Source: Cymbidium sinense (taxonomy: Eukaryota; Streptophyta; Magnoliopsida; Asparagales; Orchidaceae). Taken from it: 64,000 bases of DNA. Location: assembly GCA_021442155.1 (NCBI GenBank), contig CM038221.1:28363906-28427905 (forward strand). The letters run 5' to 3'. The notes below the pieces were generated by a model. It did not search any database and had not been told where the DNA came from. It saw only the letters and a program-made list of their open reading frames with translations. The translations under genes and the position numbers were made by a program. Of the stretch, positions 1-9,700 are shown one piece after another. Each line of letters begins with the position of its first letter. Position 1 is the first letter of the stretch.

Positions 1-629
1 ATAGTCTGTTGCTGGCAGGATAGATACTATCCAACCTAAGGTGACTACTAAGTGGGAAATCACATGTAAGGACTAGGCCTAGACTTGAAGTAGTTAGGAG
101 GAAAGGAACCATTGGGGGACTTATCCTAAGCCTCCAATACTACCCAGTCAGTGCATGATGGCTAGCTCAAGAAAGCATGTAGACTTATATCTTCTTAAAT
201 AAAGTCAACATGAGGTAGCTTATCGACTGCACAGTAAGGCTTACCAAACTAACAAGGCTCACCAGTTTTCAATGGTCAAGTTAAGAAGAAAGCTTATAGA
301 CTTACATCCTCTAAATAAGGAACCACTAGGGTGACACACTAACAGGGTAGCAGGTCAACCCAACCTAGAGCAGCTAATGAGTGAGTGCTACAAGGAGATT
401 TATCCCAACTCAAAGTAGCCTAAGACAAAAGATATGTGTTTGTTTTATAAGTGATTGTGTGTATTCTGTGTTTGTGTTGTGTTGATAAATGATAAGAAAC
501 CACTAAGATTCCTTACACCTACCCTAAACACATCATGGCAGATTCGTAAACAAAGATTTTTCTCAACATATGAAGAGATGGAATTTAAGATGAAAAGAAG
601 TTTTATTGATAATTATTTTGAAATAAAAT

Positions 630-1860
630 TTATGGATAATATTTCTTTAGGTAGAGCCCGTTGATTGGAAGCATTGGGCACTCTCCCTTATAATTTATAA
701 GCTAATAAGATCTTTTTTGGTAGGCCTTCTCTATGACAAAAGGGACTTCCCAAGTGGGTTCAAACTTGCCTCCCATCTTTCGATGGGTAATAATTGGTCT
801 CCTTAGAACTAAAACAAGCTCTTCTACTTGAAAGCTCTAGGACGGTCCAACTTATTATGATCTTGAATCATTTTGGCTTTATACAACTCGAGGTTCTGGC
901 ATGCCCGGACGCATCTCTCCTCCAAATCTTCGAGCTCTTCTAACCGCAACTTGGCATTCTTCTTTGTTGTGATCCTGCTACCCACGGCTATCCTTAGTGA
1001 TGGGAGTTGGACTTCTAATGGTAGAAAAGCTTTGGACCCATACACTAAGAAGAAAGGGGTAGACTGAGTTGGAGTTTTGTATATGGTGTGATAAGCTCAC
1101 AAGGCTTCAACTAAGTACTCATGTCACTATCGCTTATTATCATCAAAAATCTTCTTTAATATCCAAGTGATAGTTTTGTTGAAAGCTTCTACTAATCCAT
1201 TTTCCCTCAGGTAGTAGATGGTAGAATATCTCTAATCTATGTTGTGTCTTTGAGAAAAGCTATTAATTTTGGTGCTCTTGAATGTAGTACCATTATCGGA
1301 TATAATTGAGGCACCCCGAACCTATATACGATATGGTTCCTAAAAAACTTGAGCACATGCTGAGTTGTGACCTCTCTGAGTGGGATTGTCTCTGCCCACT
1401 TAGAAAAGTAGTCGGTGGTAGCTAGAATGAACTGATGACCCTTAGAAGAAGGAGGATCAATCATACCCATTATGTCGATACCCCAACACTCAAATGGCCA
1501 TGAGACCAAAGTAGGGTGTAGAATGTTGGGTGGTTGGTGTAAGACCACACCATGCACCTAACATTGGTGGCATCTCTTAGCAACATCAATATAGTTTGTG
1601 ATCATCAAAGGCCAATAGTATCTCAGTCTTATGATCTTTGCTTTCATCTTTAGACTGGATTGCTTCACTCTATAAAGTGTACCTCAGTCATGATTTTACA
1701 GGCTTTGTGTTTGCCAAATAATAACCACATATGATCAAAGGACCGTTAGTATAAGGTTCCATCCACGAGAGCGTAGGAAAGGGCTCTCTGCTTCACCAGA
1801 TGTGCTAGTGCCTCTCTTGAGGAAGTTTTTCTATATCTATATAATCCATGAATGGTTTCC
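630..1860 (-). pseudogene. Ty3/Tat integrase remnant
   Basis: The core is the open stretch 1237-1557, with WPFECWGIDIMG and FSKWAETIPL followed by a VYRFGVP segment, as in Ty3 integrase catalytic domains. To its right (1560-1700) lies the zinc-binding region, readable as LRYYWPLM followed by CHQC. To its left, 824-1045 gives the post-catalytic segment (KAFLPLEVQLPSLRI, RLEELEDLEE) and 630-830 the C-terminal tail with RPIITH, PINGLYLKKYYP and a TAA stop at 630-632. The pieces are in different frames and the catalytic domain is cut after PQLYPIM, so the enzyme is inactive. Confidence 0.85.
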
Positions 1861-1959
1861 TCCAATCTAATTCATCATCCTTTTTGGCAACGATAACATC
1901 TCCTTCAAGAGAGAGTCTCTCATTGAGTTCAGCATCAATAAGGGATAAGACTTACCTAT

Positions 1960-2420
1960 TTTGGACCCTTATTGGAATGGACTCATCTTCTGGACATGCT
2001 AACTCTTTGGCAAGTCTGGCTAAAGCATCCGCTATAGTATTCTCTCCTTGATTAATCATGTAAACAGTAACCTCTGGGATTTGGGCCAATAACTCTATAG
2101 TATACTTATGGTAATGATGGAGTTTATGCTTTAGAACTTTATAAAATCCAGTGATTTGGTTGATGACTAACTAAGAATCCCCGAAGATGTTGATATTCTA
2201 GATGCATAGCATAATGGCTAACTCTAGACCAACAATCAGAGCCTCATATGGGGCTTTATTGTTGGTGCATGGATTGGACAGATGATTTGAGAATCTTATC
2301 ACATCGCAGTCCAGAGTTAGGAGAACTATTCCTACTCATGCCTTCCCTAGAAGAGTATATCATGGTTATTCTCCTTTTTGAAAGAAAACTGCACCATCAA
2401 AATACATCTCCCAGTGGTAA
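1960..2420 (-). pseudogene. Archaeal-type RNase H (aRNH) remnant of the Tat element
   Basis: The minus strand can be read as NNKAPYEALIVGLELA, then NINIFGDS, a stop codon, LVINQITG, and further left ALARLAKELACPEDES. This matches the second, archaeal-type RNase H found between RNase H and integrase in Tat-lineage elements. The stop inside the FGDS-LVINQ block and several frame changes make it a pseudogene. Its presence places the element in Tat rather than in chromovirus or Athila lineages lacking this domain. Confidence 0.7.
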
Positions 2421-2584
2421 ATGCTAGTGACCCCTAAGTTTATGATTTGTTCATCAAGGAGGTCATCACTAAGTGGGGAATCAGCAGGAACTGAGTGTGC
2501 TACTAAGAAATCTGCTAGTGTTTGTCCTTTCACCGCACGAAGGGGTACAAAAGTGAGGTCAAACTATGAAAAAATCATGGATCA

Positions 2585-2902
2585 TCATGCCAACTGTCTG
2601 AATAGCGTCAGCCGTGTCATGAGATATTGCAGTGAATTGATCCTAGAGATCAAGTTCACCTTATGAGAAATCATGTAATGTCGTAGCTTTTGGGATGCAA
2701 TGATTAAAGCTAGGTAGTGCTTTTCAATAGGTGAATAATTTTCCTCAACAGGGATTAGATGATGGCTAAGATAGTAGAGTGCATTCTTTTTCCCTTCATC
2801 ATTAGTTTGAGCCAACAAAGTGCCAAGGGAGTCATCTAATGCAGTAGTGTATAGGATGAGCGGCTTGCTCAGGATAAGGGCTGCTATAACTGGTGATGTC
2901 AT
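2585..2902 (-). pseudogene. Ty3-type RNase H remnant
   Basis: An open stretch of 105 codons reads as the RNase H directly attached to Ty3 RT: KPLILYTTALDDSLGTLLAQ (the usual first catalytic Asp position reads as A in YTTALDDS), then ALYYLSHHL, NYSPIEKHYLALI and RHYM. It is followed leftwards by the second RNase H. Decayed, no intact catalytic set. Confidence 0.8.
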
Positions 2903-2929
2903 CAGGTAGTGTTTGATGTCTTTGAAGGC

Positions 2930-3700
2930 ATGTTGACACTTCTCATCTCACTTACACTTGACATCCTTTTCACAAGCATTAAGAATGGTTGGCATCTTCC
3001 TGATTGGTTAGAAATGAAGCATCTTAGATATGCCAACCTCCCTTGGAATGATCTAAGCTAAGTTAGACTTTTAGGGGGTGTCATTTTTAGTATCATCTTA
3101 ATCTTCTCCAAATCAATTTCTATTCCATGATGTCGAACAATAAACCCAAGGAATTTCTCTAAAGCTACTCCAATTGCAAGGGATTCATTTTAAGTTTAAA
3201 TTATCTTAACCGTTCAAAAACTACTCTCAAGTCAAAGAGATGGTCTTTCTTTTCTTTACTTTTGACTTCGAGATCATAAATGTAACATTCAAATTGATAA
3301 TGAATGAGTTCATCGAAGATTCGAATCATGGCCAGCTTCAAGAAGCGTCTAGCTCCAACATGTCCTGCTGGTATGTAGCATTGGTACTTTTAAGGCCAAA
3401 AGGCATAATCTTATAGCAAAAAATATCGATCGAGGTTTGAAACACAGTGTTTCTTCATCTTTAAGGGTCATCTTTATTCTGTTATATCTAGATGAGCCAT
3501 CCATGAAAGAGAATACAACATGAGATGAAGTAATTTCCATCATTAATTTCGGTATTGGTAGTGAAATTCATCTTTTGGACATGCCTTATTTAGATCCCTA
3601 AATTTGACACATATGCAAATTTGGTCATTCTTTTTCTTAACCGAGATGACACTAGCCAATCAGGTTGGATATTTTTCTTCCCTGATGAAGCCAGCATCGA
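2930..3700 (-). pseudogene. Ty3-type reverse transcriptase remnant
   Basis: The RT core appears in 3349-3543 as VVFSFMDGSSRYNRIKMTL, the conserved block around the first catalytic Asp. The region corresponding to the YVDD box is at 3273-3284 and reads Y-I-Y-D within ECYIYDLEVK, so one catalytic Asp is a Tyr. Several stops and frameshifts separate this from the RNase H. The domain order and spacing agree with a Ty3 pol. Non-functional. Confidence 0.8.
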
Positions 3701-5003
3701 TCAGCTTCTTGACTTCAAAAATGATCTCTTGTTCAATGTCTAATCACATGCGTCTAGGAGCTTGCTTGATAGGGTTAGCACTAGGCTCTATTGCTAGTTT
3801 GTGGACTGCTACATCAAGAGATAAATTGGGCATCTCTTCATAACTCTATGAAAAGTAGTCTTTAAACTCATTCAACAGCCTAACTAAGTTATCGGTTTAA
3901 GTATTATTCAATAAAGAACTGCTGTATGTCAGACATAAATTATCTTCGGTCCCTAAGTTGATTTTTTTGAGCTCTTTGATGGTTAATCTGATCTCCTCTT
4001 TGAACTCTGGTAGTGTATCTTTGACTTTAAAGTCATTTGGATCATCTAAAGTTTATAAACACACCTCCTTATTTGAGTTGGCATGATTTGAAAAGAATCT
4101 ATCAGATTTCAAATGATTGGTGATGATTAGGCAATGATCATCATCATCATCAACTATACCCACTATACCAAATCCTAGTCCTGATCTTTATTGAGGATGT
4201 CTGCTTTGGTTGTCCCATAACCTTTCAAAGTAGTATGACCTATGTTTATACCAAATATGTGAGATTAATCTCTTCTTTGCTAAATTAAGAACATAAGGTG
4301 AATGCTAATCAAAAGGCAATTGTATTAAACTTTTATATGAATCATCCTTAAGTTCTACATTAGCTTCTTGACTTGAGGATGATGCTCTCAAAAAGAATCT
4401 CTGAGCCTTCCCATCTATGGATGACTTAAGGGCTTCCTTAACTACCAAACCCTAAACTTTTTATGAAGAAAGTAGGGTTAGAGCTAAGGTTCTTAATTGA
4501 TGCCTAATCTTTTTATATGCAGGCTGGATACATTTATTCTTTGCTTTGGAGCCCGGTCTTCATTGTTATCCTACTCAAGTGTCACCTCGAAAGGGATCTG
4601 CTGTTGAGAAGAGCTGGCTGGTGTGCTAACCATATAAGACTCATCCTCTGAACTAGATTCTAAGTTTATGTGGATAATAGGTGTACTCCTGGTGACTGGG
4701 ACATACCTCCTATTGGGTGGCCAATAGAGAGGTTTTTTACCTCGGGGGATGCCTCTGAACTGTCCTCTTTCTTTGCCTAGTGGAGGTCAGGTCATCCTAC
4801 CCATATGTTTGAATGGAGTAACGAACTGTGGGTAGAATCTAATGTTAGGATCTATATATTCCCCTAAGTCCATGTCTCGCTCTCTTTTATTTTCTTTTTC
4901 TTTCTCTTTTTTTTTCTTTTTCTATTTCTTTTTCCTTTTCATTTCTTTCTTTTCATCACTCATAGGGATCTTGACTAGATTCACGAGAATGGACTTGTTG
5001 GTT
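3700..5003 (-). other. Decayed RT/protease linker of the Tat element
   Basis: No uninterrupted coding stretch is left here. Position between protease and RT makes it the linker and N-terminal RT of the same element. It contains a pyrimidine-rich tract (about 4878-4950) that interrupts any reading frame. Confidence 0.4.
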
Positions 5004-5249
5004 TTAGGTAAGAAAATATGTTGTATCCTCATATATCTCGACCTCATGAACTATGAAGGGTTTGAGATCTCCTTTGATGTAGTACTCAATTCTACCTCTC
5101 ATGAACTTCATGCGCTGATGTAGAGAGGATGGAACTATGTTGTTTTCATGTATCCACAGTCTCCCAAGCAAAGAATTGAAAGATGTATCTGAGTCTATGA
5201 TATGAAACTTGACTTCAATCTTCCAATCATCTATCTCCAATGGCAACAC
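5004..5249 (-). pseudogene. Retrotransposon aspartic protease, C-terminal half
   Basis: The 81-codon open stretch contains VKFHIIDSDTSFNSLLGRLW, WIHENNIVPSSLHQRMKF and a short tail. The TSFNSLLGR-WIHE-VPSSLHQ series is typical of the retropepsin region of Ty3/Tat polyproteins, downstream of the catalytic DT/SG site. The catalytic Asp segment upstream is not readable. The protease would cleave the gag-pol polyprotein. Here it is an isolated fragment. Confidence 0.7.
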
Positions 5250-6087
5250 TATGAAGCCTAAGGCCCTCTCACCTGTTCATTGAATCCTCTCAACATCATC
5301 CTTTCTTTTTGGAGTTTTTAGATGTCAATCCTCAAGTAGGCATGGTGGAGTGGATGGAGTGGGATCCTTAGGTCGTAGCTGGATCACTAGTGGGAATGGT
5401 CTTTCCCTAGATAGGGGCTTCTAAATCTTGGCAAGGGTGGTGGATGTCATAAGTTGAACGGGTGATGATGGACGGTGAGGGGAGTGGTGTAATGGCAACA
5501 CCAACTGCCTCTTAACTAGAGATCTCCTTCTGCATCAGACTATGACAGTAAAAATAATAATGTATGAATGATCATCCTTGGTGGGGCAATGATCAGGAAA
5601 ATCCATCAAGATGGAGGCTGCAGATTTCCTAGCATACCTCCGTCGCTCCCTCTTTCCTGCCTAGGCAGATGTCCGAGCCTCCATGGCCCTCTCTATAGAT
5701 ATGACCCTTAACGCTCCCAAGGATCATGGATCTCAGATCAAACAAGGTACCGGACTCTGAGGGTCTGTAAGCTCTACCAACCTAATGTAGAACAGTCCTA
5801 AGATTGGCATAGGGCCTCCTACGCTCCCTAGCCAATGCCTTAAAGCATGCTGGTGGTGGAGGTGATACAGTGATCCTCCTATAATCTTCCTCTCCATCTA
5901 AGGCCGAGAGGAGGTGAACATACTGCTACTCAAAAGTGGAGATGTCTCATAGGGAGAACCCTCCTCAGCTATGTGAGAAGCAGCATCGAGTTCCCTGACT
6001 ACTCGCTCATTGTCCCGCTTGACCTTCCTATTTTTTTTTGTGGTGTTGGGTGCGGATGAGCAAAATAGGGTGAGAGCTAGAACCTAC

Positions 6088-6477
6088 CTAGAAGGTATGG
6101 GAGGCAATCTCAGAGGCCAATATAGCATTCCTCTTTGAGGTGACCAAAGAGGAGGTAGTAGCTCTCATTAGAGCTATGGCAAGAACATGACTAAACCCGT
6201 CTTTGAAGTAGTTGCGACACGACTTGAATGGGGTGTGGGAACCACTGACCTTCCCTCTTGAGGGGAACTTGGATTGATGGCATGGCATGTCAAAGTAGTG
6301 TAAATCACCCACCTCCTTCTTACTAACTGTTATGAGGGTTGTCCCCTCACAAGTAATCTGGACTCCCTCAATACCATGACCAAAATAAATAAGATGTGTA
6401 GCGGCAATCAGGGTGAGATTGGCCAGATCTACACCATAGGGGAAGGAGAAAATAAACTTGTCAGAAGCAATGATCAC
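6088..6477 (-). pseudogene. Unidentified ORF at the 5' end of the Tat element
   Basis: A 129-codon open frame on the element's sense strand, between leader and protease, where gag or a Tat-specific 5' ORF is expected. I recognise no motif: there is no CCHC knuckle or clear gag block. It has a hydrophobic-looking start (FIFSFPYGVDLANLTLIAATHL) and a basic, Cys-containing middle (CHQSKFPSRG). It may be part of gag or an extra ORF. Function unknown. Confidence 0.35.
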
Positions 6478-6606
6478 TGCACCGACTAAAGGCTGAAATG
6501 ATTGGCTGCGTTGAAATCACTACATTTGTTTGAAATATAACTAAGTCAGACCCTTGCTTCAATATTTGTCTTCAATCAATGACTTCTATACTTGATTTGG
6601 AATTTT

Positions 6607-7835
6607 AACCCACACTTAACAAATTTAGGTATGCTAAGTGGGGTTCATTGAATTTTTGGAGAGATTTTTGACAATTAGAGGAGAGACTTTACCATATGAT
6701 TTTGATTTAGAACCCATACTCAAAAAATTTAAGTATGTTGAGCATGGTTCAATTATTTGTAGAGACTCTTGGAGATATATATGTGTTGCATGTGTTGTTT
6801 GAAAATTTGATTTGGAAAACCTTTACTTAGCAAATTAAGGTATGCAAGAAAGGTTTTCAATCATGCATTTGAAAATTTTTTAGAAACATCTTTATTTGTG
6901 ATGATTTGTTATGTGTGTGGTATATGTTGATTTGATTTAAAAGTGGGGCTTCCTACTTAACAAATTTGGTATGTTAAGTAGAGGCCAAATATGTTTGATG
7001 ATTTTTCAAAGTGTGGCTCTTACTTAACAAATTTGGTATGTTAAGTAGGAGGTCAAATGTCTCATGATTTGAAAATGAGGCTCTTTCTTAATAAATTTAG
7101 TAGGTTAAGTAGGAGCCAAGTGTATTTATGATTTGAAAATGAGGCTCTTACTTAACAAATTTGGTATGTTAAGTAGGAGCCAAGTTTATTAATGATTTGC
7201 TCTCTCTTTTTTTTCTTTTTCTTTTTTTTTTTTGAAAAAAGAGGGAAATTATTTGTTTGACAAATATGGTATGCCAAACATAGTTCAAAATGTGTTGTGG
7301 TTTTGAAAGAGGGAAATCTATTTAATAAATTTAGGTATGTTAAATAGAATTCAATTATTTTTTGTGATTTTTGAAAATGGGACTCTCATTTGACAAATTT
7401 GGGTATGTCAAATGGAGTCCAAATGTATTTTGATGTTCAAGACATTGGAAAAGAGAAATTCTATTTAACAAATGTGGGTGTGTTAAATAGAATTAAATTT
7501 ATTTTGATTTTTTAAAAGAAAGGGGAACTCCCATTTGACAAATTTGAGTATGTCAAATGGAGGTTCAAATATGCCTTGATTTTATGTGTGTGATTTCTTA
7601 TTTTTGAAAAGCGAAAAACTCCAATTCTAGCATATATGGAATATTCTTAAGTGGAGTTTCAATTTTATGTTATGATTTTATTTGAAGATAGAATCTTCAT
7701 TCAATAGATTTGGGTATGTTAGATGGAGATAGCTACTTTCAAAATTGTGCTTTTTTGAAAAAGGGATTTTAAAATTTTTTATTTTGATTTTAAAAAGACC
7801 CTCCATTTAATAATTATAGGATTGTTAAATGAGGT
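6607..7835. repeat. Array of about 15 short inverted repeats (hairpins) in the retrotransposon leader
   Basis: Each unit is an inverted repeat with 9-17 bp arms around a roughly 10-base AT-rich loop (often AATTTGGTA-like). Units are about 80 bp apart, at 6607-6645, 6710-6750, 6815-6858, 6948-6985, 7017-7051, 7079-7117, 7143-7181, 7254-7280, 7316-7350, 7379-7420, 7457-7494, 7525-7566, about 7616-7659, 7693-7730 and 7798-7835. Arm sequence differs between units but pairing is kept. The unit at 7457 has a perfect 14-bp arm pair (AATTCTATTTAACA / TGTTAAATAGAATT). The unit at 7525 has ATTTGACA / TGTCAAAT where others have ACTTAACA / TGTTAAGT. The array lies between the primer site and the first ORF of the Tat element. 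Confidence 0.85.
7201..7240 (+). repeat. Poly-T/CT low-complexity tract
   Basis: A CT-rich then T-rich run inside the hairpin array, poly-A on the element's sense strand. Simple sequence. Confidence 0.8.
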
Positions 7836-8240
7836 TTGGTTATATGAATTTTGTGCTTTTTAAAAATTTTGTGCAAAATCTTTCGTTATGTGAATTTTGA
7901 AAAAGTATTTTTGGAAAGTGGCATTCTGCAAAAGAGTTTATTTTCTTAAATATATGATGAACTTTGCCTCACAAAGCTAGTGGTAAAGAGGTTCTAAATT
8001 TTAGTCATCTCCTTTCATTAGTTGATTTTATCTTTTGCCTATTGAGGGACTCAATAAGTGCTTCAAGACTTACAATGAGTGAGGTCTTAAAACCTACAAT
8101 ATGTAGGCTAGCTTTGCCTAAGAATAAAATAAACTAAGTGCCAACAGAAAGAGGGATAGTCTCAGACTCATATGAAATACAAGTCCACTATCGATGCTTG
8201 GAGATAATAATTGTCTACTATAGATGGAGAGAGGAACCCA

Positions 8241-8257
8241 CCCCAGCGGAGTCGCCA
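8241..8257 (-). other. Putative tRNA primer-binding site of the Tat element
   Basis: On the minus strand this reads TGGCGACTCCGCTGGGG, a 17-mer starting with the TGG expected opposite a tRNA CCA end. Sites of this form are described for Ogre/Tat elements, assigned to tRNA-Arg. It lies upstream of all coding pieces on the sense strand and 8 bases from the likely LTR end at 8266. Confidence 0.75.
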
Positions 8258-8265
8258 AAAAAATT

Positions 8266-9700
8266 TGTGGTGTTCATTTTGGATATGTGTATATAGGGGA
8301 CACCACGCAGATATGATGGTATACTTATTGAAGTGATCGAGCACGATATTAAGGAATGGTGCACTATCTTGAAAGATAGAAATCACCACCCTATAATGGA
8401 CCTAATCACCTAATAAGGACTCCTAAGGCATGATGGGTCTTCGAATATACTAGAGATTTTTCCCTACTTTACATGGATGAATAAAGTAGGGTTTATATTA
8501 AACTAGGTTCTAAAGTTTCCTATAGGGACAAGCCCCCATAGTTAATTACATCCTAAGGAATGTGAGTTTTTTAGGATTACTCTCGATTAAAGTAGGCAAT
8601 TATTGTCTCCAAAGATTTCTAAGATAGGACTATCAATAAATTGGCTATGTTGGAAAGTCAAGTGGGATAGATCAAAAAGGAGAGACTTATTATCGAAGTC
8701 AAAGGAGATGAGTAGGGAATGCTCATGATACTAGGAAACCTAGTGAGCATTCCAACTTATCCTATAGTTGGGCTTTATGTGCTTGAAATTGAAGAGAATT
8801 ATTCATTTAAGTTGAAATTTTATTAGAAAGCTAGGACTTACAATCCCATAATACAAGATTATAAAAATGCCTAAGAGGTGAGAATTTATGCTTGTAGCCT
8901 AAAGAAAATAGCCACCTCAAATCCTAAATTGAGTGAGCTTTAGTGAGAGCTAAATCACGACCAAAATCTAAGCGAAGATGGGTAAATGGTTTATCTCCAT
9001 AAGAGAGAGTAAACCATCGGAATGCTAGACTTATAATCACCTAGAGTGGTAGCCAACTAACTCCTCTTACGCTTTAAAAAAACTTATAAACAAGTCATAT
9101 AATTTTGCAAGATAGTTGGGTTATTATTATTTAGAAAGAAATTAAAGTCCTTGAACCCACTCCCTAAGAGACTAGAGCATGAGTGGTATGAGCAATGACT
9201 TAGTCTAATGCAAATTTTTTAAATTTTATTTGATTTTATACTCTTCATTTTGACAAAGACAGAATTTTATATGTATAAATGCATGATGAAATCAGGTATG
9301 GGCTAAATCAGAGAGAAAGAGGTGTTTTTCATCACAGAGGAGACCCTCAAAGGTCAAGTCTTCCCCTATTATGCAAGGATGCAAACTCTCTCTTTGCACG
9401 AGTGAAGCAATATGAATTTGTGATATTAAACATACAACATTCAGTTAAGGAGTTGCTAAATCTTTTAATTATCTTGATTTAATACCTAGGCTTTATATAA
9501 GGTTATGAGTTACTTAAAAAATTTAGTTATGAGTTGTAGTTGGGGTAGAAAATTTATTTTTCTCTAAGAGCCTAATCGGATCTAGGCCACACATTAAATC
9601 ACCATCCATAAAGAAACTATAAAGAGGCATGCCATTTTTATTACATAATTTAAACATAACATCAAGCATTTTATAAATCCAACGCGAAAGAATGAAAGGT
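8266..9700 (-). mobile_element. Partial or decayed 5' LTR of the Tat element (right edge not resolved)
   Basis: The plus strand begins TGTGGTGTTC at 8266 next to the primer site, so the minus-strand LTR would end in CA here. No second LTR copy is visible for comparison, so the right edge given is nominal; Tat LTRs can be several kb. Open stretches inside (8168-8389, 9279-9482, 9523-9726) show no protein similarity. Confidence 0.4.

Larger units (their letters stand above)
1..8257 (-). mobile_element. Decayed Tat-lineage Ty3-type LTR retrotransposon, internal region
   Basis: Reading the minus strand from right to left, recognisable pieces occur in Ty3 order: primer-binding site (8241-8257), leader, unknown ORF (6088-6477), protease (5004-5249), RT (about 2930-3700), RNase H (2585-2902), a second archaeal-type RNase H (about 1960-2420) and integrase (630-1860). 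The extra RNase H between RNase H and integrase is the known hallmark of the Tat (Ogre/Retand) lineage. Stops and frameshifts break every domain, so the copy is dead. The 3' LTR should lie left of base 630, mostly outside the window; no match to the right-hand LTR start was seen in bases 1-630. Confidence 0.85.

Noticed and set aside
1237..1557. A host gene with an integrase domain
   Set aside because: Neighbouring RNase H, RT, protease and primer-site remnants in Ty3 order show it is a retrotransposon fragment.
6607..7835. CRISPR-like array
   Set aside because: Spaced repeats are present but arms vary, spacers are not unique sequences of fixed length, and the context is a plant retrotransposon.
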